A DNA stretch of 64,000 nucleotides, from NCBI RefSeq assembly GCF_008123515.1, contig NZ_VSSR01000065.1, forward strand, positions 1 through 64,000. Reading direction: 5' to 3'. Of this stretch, positions 57,342 to 64,000 are shown piece by piece (position 1 is the first letter of the stretch; every line of letters starts with the position of its first letter). This DNA is from Bradyrhizobium cytisi (GTDB lineage: Bacteria > Pseudomonadota > Alphaproteobacteria > Rhizobiales > Xanthobacteraceae). The notes beneath the pieces were generated by a model. The model did not search any database, had not been told where the DNA came from, and saw only the letters and a program-made list of their open reading frames with translations. A program made the position numbers and the translations under genes.

Positions 57342-58382
57342 TTACGCCGACCACGGCTCCGCTTCGGCCGCGCTCTTGGCCTTGGCCGAGACCGGGGCCT
57401 CGCCGATCACATCCACCAACGCGCGCAACGCTTCCTTGACGCCGTCGCCGGTGATGCCCGAGAGCAGCAGCGGCGTCTTCTTGGCGGCGCGCTTCAGCCG
57501 CTCCTTCTGCTTCTTCAGCTCGTCCGGCTCGACCGCGTCGATCTTGTTCAGCGCGACGATCTCGATCTTGTCGGTGAGCAGCCCGCCATAGGCGTCGAGC
57601 TCCTTGCGCACGGTCTTGTAGGCCTTGCCGGCATGCTCGCAGGTGGCATCGATCAGATGCAGCAGCACGCGGCAGCGCTCGACGTGGCCGAGGAAGCGGT
57701 CGCCGAGGCCGGTGCCTTCGTGCGCGCCTTCGATCAGGCCGGGAATGTCGGCGAGCACGAATTCGCGGCCGTCGGCGTTCACGACCCCAAGCTGCGGATG
57801 CAGTGTGGTGAAGGGATAGTCGGCGATCTTCGGCTTGGCCGCGCTGACCTTGGAGAGGAAGGTCGACTTGCCGGCATTGGGCATGCCGACGAGACCGGCA
57901 TCCGCGATCAGCTTCAGCCGCAGCCAGATCCAGCGCTCCTCGCCGGGCTGGCCGGGATTGGCGTTGCGCGGCGCGCGGTTGGTCGAGGACTTGAAATGTG
58001 CGTTGCCGAAGCCGCCATTGCCGCCTTCGGCGAGCACAAACTTTTCGCCGAGATTGGTGAAGTCGTGGATCAGCGTCTCGCGATCTTCGTCGAAGATCTG
58101 CGTGCCCATGGGAACCCTGAGCACGATCGCCTTGCCGTTGGCGCCGTGGCGGTCCGAGCCCGCGCCGTTCTCGCCCTTCTGGGCCTTGAAATGCTGCTGG
58201 TAGCGGTAGTCGATCAGCGTATTGAGGCCGTCGGCGACTTCGAGGATGACACTGCCGCCGCGGCCGCCATTGCCGCCGGACGGGCCGCCGAATTCGATGA
58301 ACTTCTCGCGGCGGAACGCCACGCAGCCGTTGCCGCCGTCACCGGAGCGGATATAGACCTTTGCTTCGTCGAGGAATTTCAT
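57342..58382 (-). CDS. obgE: GTPase ObgE/CgtA
   Basis: This is an essential ribosome-assembly GTPase linked to stress and the cell cycle. The 346-residue protein has the glycine-rich Obg domain at 1-155 (MKFLDEAKVYIRSGDGGNGCVAFRREKF). The G domain has GMPNAGKST (about 168-176), DIPGLIEGAHEG and NKID. It lacks the long acidic tail of some homologues. It follows rpmA/rplU in the general row rplU-rpmA-...-obgE that is common in alphaproteobacteria. Confidence 0.97.
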   Translation of the reverse strand: MKFLDEAKVYIRSGDGGNGCVAFRREKFIEFGGPSGGNGGRGGSVILEVADGLNTLIDYRYQQHFKAQKGENGAGSDRHGANGKAIVLRVPMGTQIFDEDRETLIHDFTNLGEKFVLAEGGNGGFGNAHFKSSTNRAPRNANPGQPGEERWIWLRLKLIADAGLVGMPNAGKSTFLSKVSAAKPKIADYPFTTLHPQLGVVNADGREFVLADIPGLIEGAHEGTGLGDRFLGHVERCRVLLHLIDATCEHAGKAYKTVRKELDAYGGLLTDKIEIVALNKIDAVEPDELKKQKERLKRAAKKTPLLLSGITGDGVKEALRALVDVIGEAPVSAKAKSAAEAEPWSA

Positions 58383-58626
58383 GGGCCATAGGTAGGCCAG
58401 CCGGTCCCGCGCGGCAACCCGGGCTTACCCGCAAATCGGCCGAATTTCGGCGAATCTGGCCCCTTGCTTAACCAGCCGGCCCGCGCCGGATCGGGGAGTG
58501 CGACAATCCGTTCAATTTGAGGTGGCGGGCTTGTCCCCGTCGCCCACGTCATTAAAACAGCCCCAAGCGACACCACTTGCCGATTCCCGATGCTCTCTCC
58601 CCCGAGTTCTCGAAGCAAACTCGTCA

Positions 58627-59541
58627 ATGCCCTTCTTCAAGAATCTCTCCGCCTATGACGACCGCTCGGCGCGCCTCGCAGGCATCGCCCTCATGGTGCT
58701 GTCGATCTTCATGTTCTCGTTCGGCGACGCCATGGGCAAGTTCCTGGTCGGGACGTATTCGGTGGGGCAGCTGCTGTTCCTGCGCGCCTGCGCGGCGCTG
58801 CTGCTGCTGTCGCCGCTGATCTGGCGGCAGCGTCATCAGTTCCTGCAGCTGGAGCGGCCGCGCCTGCAGCTGTTTCGCGTGGTGCTGTCGACGCTGGAGG
58901 TCGCGGCGTTCTTCCTCGCCACCGTCTATCTGCCGCTCGCCGACGTCATCACCTATTATCTTGCCGGCCCCATCTTCGTCACCGCGATGTCGGCGATCTT
59001 TCTGGGCGAGAAGGTCGGCTGGCGGCGCTGGACCGCGATCCTGATCGGCTTTTGCGGCGTGCTGATTGCGCTGCGGCCATCGGCGCAGACCGTGAGCCTG
59101 CCGGCGCTGATCGCGCTCGGCGGCAGCCTGTCGTTTGCAACCCTGATGCTGATCACCCGCAGCCTGCGCAAGACGCCCGACATCGTGATGGCGTCCTCGC
59201 AGTTCATCGGGACGTTTTCGCTGGGCGCTGTGCTGTCGGCATTCCACTGGGTGCCGCCGACGCCGGGCAGCCTCGTGTTCTTCGCGCTGGCCGGATGCAT
59301 CTCGGTCACCGCACTATTCTGCGTCAACCGCTCGCTGAAGCTCGCGCCGGCGAGCGTGGTGGTGCCCTACCAATATTCGATGATCGTCTGGGCGGTGATC
59401 TTCGGCTTCGTCGTGTTCGGCGATGTCCCGTCGGTCGCCACCATCGTCGGCGCCGTGATCATCATCGGCGCCGGCTTCTACATCTATCTGCGCGAGCGGG
59501 ATCTCGGCCGCGCCGGCGGAGATGTTACTCCGCCGGCCTAG
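58627..59541 (+). CDS. DMT-superfamily (EamA) transporter
   Basis: The 304-residue protein has ten hydrophobic segments in two EamA halves (LAGIALMVLSIFMFSFGDAMGKFLVG opens the first; LIALGGSLSFATLMLITRSL begins the second). This is the drug/metabolite exporter layout; many relatives export amino acids or S-adenosylmethionine-like compounds. ATG 58627 is preferred to an upstream start at 58498 because it begins the charged cytoplasmic segment normal for the family. It is divergent from obgE and ends at a strong bidirectional hairpin. Confidence 0.88.
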   Translation: MPFFKNLSAYDDRSARLAGIALMVLSIFMFSFGDAMGKFLVGTYSVGQLLFLRACAALLLLSPLIWRQRHQFLQLERPRLQLFRVVLSTLEVAAFFLATVYLPLADVITYYLAGPIFVTAMSAIFLGEKVGWRRWTAILIGFCGVLIALRPSAQTVSLPALIALGGSLSFATLMLITRSLRKTPDIVMASSQFIGTFSLGAVLSAFHWVPPTPGSLVFFALAGCISVTALFCVNRSLKLAPASVVVPYQYSMIVWAVIFGFVVFGDVPSVATIVGAVIIIGAGFYIYLRERDLGRAGGDVTPPA

Positions 59542-59544
59542 TCC

Positions 59545-59567
59545 CTTACCCTCCCCTGGAGGGTAAG
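59545..59567. terminator. Bidirectional terminator between the DMT and GNAT genes
   Basis: CTTACCCTCC and GGAGGGTAAG form perfect 10-bp arms with the loop CCT, between the convergent stops of the DMT transporter and the GNAT acetyltransferase. Confidence 0.75.
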
Positions 59568-59575
59568 CGCCCCGC

Positions 59576-60169
59576 CTACCTCATGCGCCGCGCGCTGCTC
59601 CAGCTCTTCAACGACGACCACACCCCGCGCGAGAGGCGGAAGCAGTCGACCGGCGTCGACGAGCCCAGCGCCAGGAAACGATGCAGCTGCACGCCGCTCC
59701 ACTGGAAGCCGCACTTCTCCAGCACGTTGCGCGAGGCCGGGTTGGTGACGCGCGCACCTGAATAGAGGTGATCGTCCTCGAACTCCTCGAAGAAGAAGTC
59801 GATGGCGCCGCGCGCGGCCTCGGTGGCAAAGCCCCGGCCCCAATGCTCGACGCCGAGCCAGTAGCCGAGCTCGGCATTGTCGGGCGTGGAGCGGTCGATA
59901 CCGACCATGCCGACCGGCGTGGTGTCGTACTCGATCAGGAACACGGTCTCGCTGCCGAGTGCGGCGGTGGCGCGGACGAATGCGACGGCATCGTCCTGCG
60001 AATAGGGATGGGGGAGGCGGCGGGTGTTTTCCGCGACGCGGCGGTCGTTGGCGAGGCGGGCGATGGTCCTGACGTCGGCGAGTGTCGGCCGCCGCAAGGT
60101 CAGCCGTTCGGTGGCGACGACACCAGGTCTCGCCTCCCGCAAGGTCACGCTCGAGAAATCCTGCAACAT
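59576..60169 (-). CDS. GNAT N-acetyltransferase (RimJ/RimL-like)
   Basis: The 197-residue protein has TERLTLRRPTLADVRTIARLAND at the N terminus and ELGYWLGVEHWGRGFATEAARGAIDFFFEEF (acetyl-CoA motif) in the middle, followed by NPASRNVLEKCGFQWSG, all typical of RimJ/RimL-type acetyltransferases. ATG 60169 is chosen: GGAG lies six bases upstream, whereas the GTG at 60190 has no such site. It is downstream of rpmA in the same direction, beyond a strong terminator. The target is unknown. Confidence 0.88.
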   Translation of the reverse strand: MLQDFSSVTLREARPGVVATERLTLRRPTLADVRTIARLANDRRVAENTRRLPHPYSQDDAVAFVRATAALGSETVFLIEYDTTPVGMVGIDRSTPDNAELGYWLGVEHWGRGFATEAARGAIDFFFEEFEDDHLYSGARVTNPASRNVLEKCGFQWSGVQLHRFLALGSSTPVDCFRLSRGVWSSLKSWSSARRMR

Positions 60170-60215
60170 GTCCGGCTCCGTCAAAGTCACTAAGTGAAAA
60201 GTGAGCTCGTCAAAC

Positions 60216-60248
60216 GAAAAGGGGGAGGCCGGTTTCCCTGCCTCCCCC
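60216..60248 (-). terminator. Terminator after rpmA
   Basis: GGGGGAGGC and GCCTCCCCC form a 9-bp stem; on the minus strand it is followed by TTTTCGTTT, an intrinsic terminator for the rplU-rpmA transcript about 80 bp past rpmA. Confidence 0.8.
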
Positions 60249-60275
60249 CGGAGCCTTCGATCTCTATCGATCTCT

Positions 60276-60313
60276 GGAGCTCCGCCGGTTCGGTCAAGGA
60301 CCCGGCGGACTCC
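60276..60313. repeat. Inverted repeat just after rpmA
   Basis: GGAGCTCCGCCGG and CCGGCGGACTCC pair with a single bulged C. It lies directly after the rpmA stop and before the terminator, and may stabilise the 3' end of the ribosomal protein mRNA. Confidence 0.55.
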
Positions 60314-60329
60314 AAATGAGATCCACCGT

Positions 60330-60599
60330 CTATTCAGCAGCCTCTGCGAGCGGGAGTACCGCTACGAAGGTGCGGCCGTTGGCTTTGGCCTGGAATTCAA
60401 CGCGACCCTCGATCTTGGCGAACAGGGTGTGGTCCGTGCCCATGCCGACATTAAGGCCTGGATGCCAGGTGGTGCCGCGCTGACGCGCGATGATGTTGCC
60501 GGGAATCACGTGCTCCCCGCCGAACACCTTGACGCCGAGTCGCTTACCCTTTGAATCGCGACCGTTGCGCGATGAACCGCCTGCTTTTTTGTGAGCCAT
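60330..60599 (-). CDS. rpmA: 50S ribosomal protein L27
   Basis: The 89-residue basic protein has MAHKKAGGSSRNGRDSKGKRLGVKVFGGE, the N-terminal tail that reaches the peptidyl-transferase centre, followed by the conserved VIPGNIIARQRGT and HPGLNVGMG. There is no cleaved N-terminal extension of the Firmicutes type. It is downstream of rplU with about 100 bp between. Confidence 0.98.
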   Translation of the reverse strand: MAHKKAGGSSRNGRDSKGKRLGVKVFGGEHVIPGNIIARQRGTTWHPGLNVGMGTDHTLFAKIEGRVEFQAKANGRTFVAVLPLAEAAE

Positions 60600-60697
60600 G
60601 GCTCGTCTCCGAAATCCTGCGTATGTCTAGGTCAATTCCTTGACGGAATCATTTCAAAATCTCTCACGCATCAATTCGTGAATTGGCGTGATCGATT

Positions 60698-61087
60698 TTA
60701 TGCGGCGTCGGCTTCCTTGTCGGCTTCCTTCGCCACCTTTTCCCGCTTCGGACGCGGGCCCTTGGTGGGCTTGGCGCCGTCCGTCAGGATCTCGGAGATG
60801 CGGAGAACCGTGATCTCGTCGCGATAGCCACGCTTGCGGCGCGAATTCTTGCGGCGGCGCTTCTTGAACGCGATGACCTTCGGCCCGCGCTTGTGGTCGA
60901 GCACCTCGACGGCCACGGTCGCACCGGCCACCGTGGGCAGACCCAGCACCGGCGTGTCGCCGCCGACCATAAGAACTTCGCTCAGCTGCACGATCGTGCC
61001 GACTTCGCCTTCGATCTTGCCTACTTCCAGGACATCATCCGGAACGACGCGGTACTGCCGGCCGCCGGTTTTGATGACTGCGAACAT
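60698..61087 (-). CDS. rplU: 50S ribosomal protein L21
   Basis: The 129-residue protein starts MFAVIKTGGRQYRV and has the conserved KRRRKNSRRKRGYRDEITVLRI segment. The C-terminal tail is lysine/alanine-rich and longer than in enterics. AAGGAAA precedes the ATG. It is the first gene of the rplU-rpmA row; a stem-loop in its 5' leader is described separately. Confidence 0.97.
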   Translation of the reverse strand: MFAVIKTGGRQYRVVPDDVLEVGKIEGEVGTIVQLSEVLMVGGDTPVLGLPTVAGATVAVEVLDHKRGPKVIAFKKRRRKNSRRKRGYRDEITVLRISEILTDGAKPTKGPRPKREKVAKEADKEADAA

Positions 61088-61110
61088 CGTTGTTTTCCTT
61101 CGTGTTCAAT

Positions 61111-61147
61111 CCCGGCCTCGCGACATATTGTCGGGGCCGGCTTTTTG
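61111..61147. promoter_or_regulatory. Stem-loop in the 5' leader of rplU
   Basis: CCCGGCC...GCGACA and TGTCG...GGGGCCGG form a long interrupted hairpin 24-54 bases before the rplU start. On the plus strand it is followed by CTTTTTG, so it could end a rightward transcript; on the minus strand it would be a leader structure. An autoregulatory leader is possible; the remainder of the 61148-61417 spacer shows nothing I can assign. Confidence 0.4.
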
Positions 61148-61417
61148 TCAGTCGCTATGGGTTTATGCGCGTTTTGTGCGGGCGGGAGTTATCCCTTTGA
61201 AAACCCACGCAAAAACAGGCGGCGCGAGAAACGCCCCGCGCCGGTTGTGGGACTTATAGCCGCCATCCCAAGGGAGTCAAGGAAAAGCAGCCGAAAAGGC
61301 CCGGATTAGAGGGATTTGGTGCCAATCCACCGCGCGTCCAAATCTGCCGCCGGCCCTGCAACCAACGGGTTCCCGCGCCGTTGTCTCCGCGAATCCGGAC
61401 ACGGGCAAGGGCCTTCC

Positions 61418-62578
61418 ATGGCAACGGACGAATTGGTCGCGACCACGGGCATCGCGCAGCACGGCGCGGTCCGGCTGCCGTCGGTCGATATCGACAGCCT
61501 CAACGTCGAGCTGAAGGACGAGGACGGCTTCCTCGGCGACCGCGCCAGCAAGGGCGCGTTCCGGGAGATGCTCGACCGCTGGCGCAAGCCGCTGCGCAAA
61601 TCCGGCGAGGACCCGTTCGGCAAGGAGCCCTCGGACCAGATCAGCAAGAAGACCCTGGATGCGATCCTGGTCGGCGACGACACCGAGGCGTCTGCGATCG
61701 TGCACAGCGCAATCGAGGAATTCGCCCAGGAGCTCGCCTATGTCACGCGGCGCTTCCTCAAGACCAAGGCATGGGCCAGGACCGAGCGCATCGTGGTCGG
61801 CGGCGGTTTTCGCGACTCCCGGCTCGGCGAGCTCGCGATCGCGCGCACGCAAATCATCCTGAAATCCGAGGATTTCAAGATCGACGTGATGCCGATCCGC
61901 GCCCATCCCGACGAGGCCGGCATGATCGGCGCGCTGCATCTGGCGCCATCCTGGATTCTCGAGGCGCATGACAGCATCCTCGCGGTCGATATCGGCGGCA
62001 CCAACATCCGCTGCGGCCTGGTGGAAACCGGCTGGAAGAAGGCCAGGGACCTGTCGAAGGCCAAGGTCGCGAAGTCCGAGCTGTGGCGTCACGCCGACGA
62101 CGAGCCGACGCGCGAGGGCGCGGTGAAGCGGCTCGCCAAGATGCTGAAGGGGCTGATCACCGAGGCCGAGGCAGACGGCTTCAAGCTCGCGCCCTTCATT
62201 GGCATCGCCTGTCCCGGCGTCATCAACCCGGACGGCTCGATCGAGAAGGGCGCGCAGAACCTGCCGGGCAATTGGGAGAGCAGCAAGTTCAACCTGCCGG
62301 CGAGCCTGATCGAAGCCATTCCGCAGATCGGCGAGCACGACACCGCGATCCTGATGCACAATGACGGCGTGGTTCAGGGCCTCTCGGAAGTGCCGTTCAT
62401 GCAGGATGTCGATCGCTGGGGCGTGCTCACCATCGGCACCGGCCTTGGCAATGCGCGCTTTACCAACCGCCACAAGGACGGCGGCAACGGCAAGGACAAG
62501 GACCGGGATACTACCGAGAACGGCAAGAAAAAGGGCAAGCAAAACAACAAGAACGACCAGAAGGCCGACAAGGAGTAA
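61418..62578 (+). CDS. ROK-type sugar kinase with circularly permuted motif order
   Basis: The 386-residue protein has the ROK/actin-like ATPase motifs, but the adenosine motif RIVVGGGFRDSRLGELA (about 124-140) and the end-of-protein motif IRAHPDEAGMIGALHL precede, rather than follow, phosphate-1 DIGGTN (191-196). PGVINPDG (266-273), the catalytic-base motif HND (Asp316) and phosphate-2 TIGTGLG (338-344) then follow. The zinc motif CxCGxxGC is absent. The tail (about 352-386) is charged and repetitive (KKKGKQNNKNDQK). The ATG at 61418 is used; an upstream frame to 61316 is open but unlike the family. The substrate is unknown. Confidence 0.8.
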   Translation: MATDELVATTGIAQHGAVRLPSVDIDSLNVELKDEDGFLGDRASKGAFREMLDRWRKPLRKSGEDPFGKEPSDQISKKTLDAILVGDDTEASAIVHSAIEEFAQELAYVTRRFLKTKAWARTERIVVGGGFRDSRLGELAIARTQIILKSEDFKIDVMPIRAHPDEAGMIGALHLAPSWILEAHDSILAVDIGGTNIRCGLVETGWKKARDLSKAKVAKSELWRHADDEPTREGAVKRLAKMLKGLITEAEADGFKLAPFIGIACPGVINPDGSIEKGAQNLPGNWESSKFNLPASLIEAIPQIGEHDTAILMHNDGVVQGLSEVPFMQDVDRWGVLTIGTGLGNARFTNRHKDGGNGKDKDRDTTENGKKKGKQNNKNDQKADKE

Positions 62579-63008
62579 CCTTGACTGGTTAGGTTAAGGG
62601 ACGGATTGCGTTGCGGCGGAGCATCTGCACGCTAGGGTCGAATCGTCGCCTCACGCAGGCCTGCGAAGCCGCCCTTCCTGGCCAGCATTTCGATGAGCGG
62701 CACGGGACCGCCAGTGTTTACCGCGTCTGGCGGTCCCACCCGTTCTCTTAGAGCATGATGGGATCGGACCGGACTCGCGCCCGAACGATTTCCCAGTGGC
62801 CATCCTTCGAGACGCCCGCCGTTGGCGGGCCCTCAGGATGAGGACCAGGTGTGAGGCAGCAGTTTCAACGGGCACCGATGCCGCTTAGCCTCATCCTGAG
62901 GAGACCGCGAAGCGGTCGTCTCGAAGGACGAGGCGCGCACTCAGCTCGTACAAAATGCCGTATGCGATCGCCCGTTCGACCAGCCCCCGCTTCAGCTGCC
63001 CCTGCCCT
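62579..63008. other. Gene-free spacer with a dispersed repeat
   Basis: This 430-bp gap between the convergent kinase and hydrolase genes contains AGAGCATGATGGGATC (62752-62767), a word I know as common in Bradyrhizobium intergenic DNA, and a long palindromic element at 62800-62938. Several frames are open but none looks like protein. Confidence 0.6.
62800..62938. repeat. Long inverted repeat, CCTTCGAGACG/CGTCTCGAAGG family
   Basis: The outer arms TCCTTCGAGACG and CGTCTCGAAGGA and the inner arms CCTCAGGATGAGG and CCTCATCCTGAGG sit in inverted order around a central segment. It is a compound palindrome and unlike the other families in the window. Confidence 0.82.
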
Positions 63009-63872
63009 TCAGCTCCAGCCGATCCGCTGAAAGAACGCCGCGATTTCCGCCGCCGCGCGATCCGGATCCTCGCGATGCGGAAAGTGCCCGACGCCCGGAA
63101 ACATCGCCAGATCGAGCTCGGCAAACGTCTCTCCCAGCCGGTCGGTCCAGGCATAGGGAAACAGCGGATCGTGCTCGGCCCAGCGCACGCAGGTCGGCAC
63201 GTCGATCGGCGGTAGCTGCGGCGCTTCGCCCTTCATCATCGCGATGCGGCCGGCATGCGACGCCCGATAATGCGCAAAGCCGCCGGCGAGATTGCCGTCT
63301 TTGAAGAAATTGTCGCCGAAGCTGTCGAGCACGTCGTCGAACGCATCCTTGCGATGGGCCCAATTTTTGAGGAAGTGCGCGATATAGAGCCGGCAGTTCT
63401 CGCGGCTCGCGCCGACGAGCCGAGGTGCCATCTCCATCTGGTGGAAAGATTGATACCAGATGTGGTTGAGCCTTTCAGGCGCGGCCATCCGCGGCCCGAT
63501 GCCGGGATAGACGAAATCGAACAGAAATAGCCCGGCCAGCCGCTCCGGCGCCTGGCGGCCGAGCGGCTGCATCACCGCGCCGCCGACATCATGGCCGACC
63601 ACGCCAAATCGCGCGATGCCGAGCCCGTCCATCAGCGCGAGCATATCGGCCGCATGGCCGTCCGGCCCGAAAACCCCGTCCGGCTTGTCGCTGTCGCCGA
63701 AGCCGCGCAGATCGGGCGCGATCAGCGTGAAACGGTCCGAAAGCCTTGAGATCACCGGCTCCCAGGTCAGCCAGAATTCCGGCCAACCATGCAGCAAAAG
63801 CAGCGGTTTGCCCGTTCCAGCGCGCACCACATGGAATTCGGCGCCATTGGCGGAGATCGTCAGGTGCTCCAT
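63009..63872 (-). CDS. Alpha/beta hydrolase, epoxide hydrolase / haloacetate dehalogenase-like
   Basis: The 287-residue cytoplasmic hydrolase has the oxyanion motif HGWP (28-31), the nucleophile elbow GHDVGG with Asp95, the acid around Asp235 in WAEHDPLFP and His263 in GVGHFPHRED. An Asp nucleophile with HGxP points to epoxide hydrolases or haloacetate dehalogenases rather than esterases. The two tyrosines needed by epoxide hydrolases cannot be assigned with confidence. It starts at an ATG, single gene near the right edge of the window; the remaining 63873-64000 shows nothing I can assign. Confidence 0.85.
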   Translation of the reverse strand: MEHLTISANGAEFHVVRAGTGKPLLLLHGWPEFWLTWEPVISRLSDRFTLIAPDLRGFGDSDKPDGVFGPDGHAADMLALMDGLGIARFGVVGHDVGGAVMQPLGRQAPERLAGLFLFDFVYPGIGPRMAAPERLNHIWYQSFHQMEMAPRLVGASRENCRLYIAHFLKNWAHRKDAFDDVLDSFGDNFFKDGNLAGGFAHYRASHAGRIAMMKGEAPQLPPIDVPTCVRWAEHDPLFPYAWTDRLGETFAELDLAMFPGVGHFPHREDPDRAAAEIAAFFQRIGWS

Positions 63873-64000
63873 GGCAGTTCCTCCCGGGACAAGAGCGTTT
63901 TCAAGCGAAGTGGACGCCGGTTCGCGTCAAGAAAACGCGTCAAGCAAGAATTGAGCTGGTGCGGGGCTGAAAGAGGCAGCGGATTTTCCCCTTTCGCGCC

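Noticed and set aside
62651..63154. Short frames between the ROK kinase and the alpha/beta hydrolase
   Set aside because: They overlap the compound palindrome and the antisense strand of the hydrolase and show no protein-like pattern.

Overview
The window looks like a contiguous piece of a Bradyrhizobium-type (alphaproteobacterial, Nitrobacteraceae) chromosome. The evidence is the high GC content, the gene families and gene order (ccmABCDG block; mdh-sucCD-sucAB-lpd; F1-only atpHAGDC; rplU-rpmA...obgE...proBA-nadD-rsfS-rlmH-envC-ctpA), alphaproteobacterial marker families such as DUF2336 and DUF2794, and many short palindromic intergenic repeats. No phage, plasmid, insertion-sequence, rRNA, tRNA or CRISPR signal was found. 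The genus is inferred from memory of these families, not from a search.

Layout. (1) 1-7.1 kb: DUF2336 protein, an RluA-type pseudouridine synthase, ftsY, the septation protein gene ispZ, then the cytochrome c maturation genes ccmA-B-C-D-G read leftward. (2) 7.1-13.7 kb: acnA, divergent from ccmA across a spacer with an Irr-box-like dyad; a DUF1223 exported thioredoxin-like protein behind four 17-bp tandem repeats; a candidate structured small RNA near 11.2 kb; DUF2794, a GNAT acetyltransferase and a Bax-inhibitor-1-like membrane protein. (3) 13.9-20.7 kb: an FtsX-type ABC transporter pair divergent from a TesA-like esterase (a conserved pairing), thpR, a vapBC toxin-antitoxin pair and zapE. 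(4) 20.9-32.1 kb: a TCA-cycle block, mdh, sucC, a DUF1579 gene wedged between sucC and sucD, sucD, sucA, sucB, an SDR oxidoreductase, lpd and a small membrane protein. (5) 32.2-37.0 kb: DUF4337 protein, xerC, priA, rlpA. (6) 37.6-42.8 kb: the F1 ATP synthase operon atpHAGDC, with repeats inserted in two of its gaps. (7) 42.9-51.7 kb: a class III nucleotide cyclase with a repeated C-terminal module, two tandem Nudix hydrolases (the second is RppH), a divergent polysaccharide deacetylase, ctpA, envC, rlmH, rsfS and nadD. (8) 51.7-61.1 kb: proA, proB, a frameshifted TctC/Bug binding-protein gene, a sulfatase-superfamily gene, obgE, a DMT exporter, a GNAT gene, rpmA and rplU. (9) 61.4-64 kb: an unusual ROK-type kinase whose motifs occur in circularly permuted order, then an alpha/beta hydrolase.

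Most genes are housekeeping. The TCA block supplies reducing power and succinyl-CoA, the ccm block matures the c-type cytochromes that use that reducing power, and the F1 operon makes the catalytic part of ATP synthase. The envC/ctpA/rlpA/deacetylase genes concern cell-wall remodelling and division. The least ordinary items are the permuted ROK kinase, the candidate small RNA at 11.2 kb, a consensus CtrA site upstream of rlpA, the Irr-like dyad between ccmA and acnA, the frameshifted TctC gene and the layered families of palindromic intergenic repeats.
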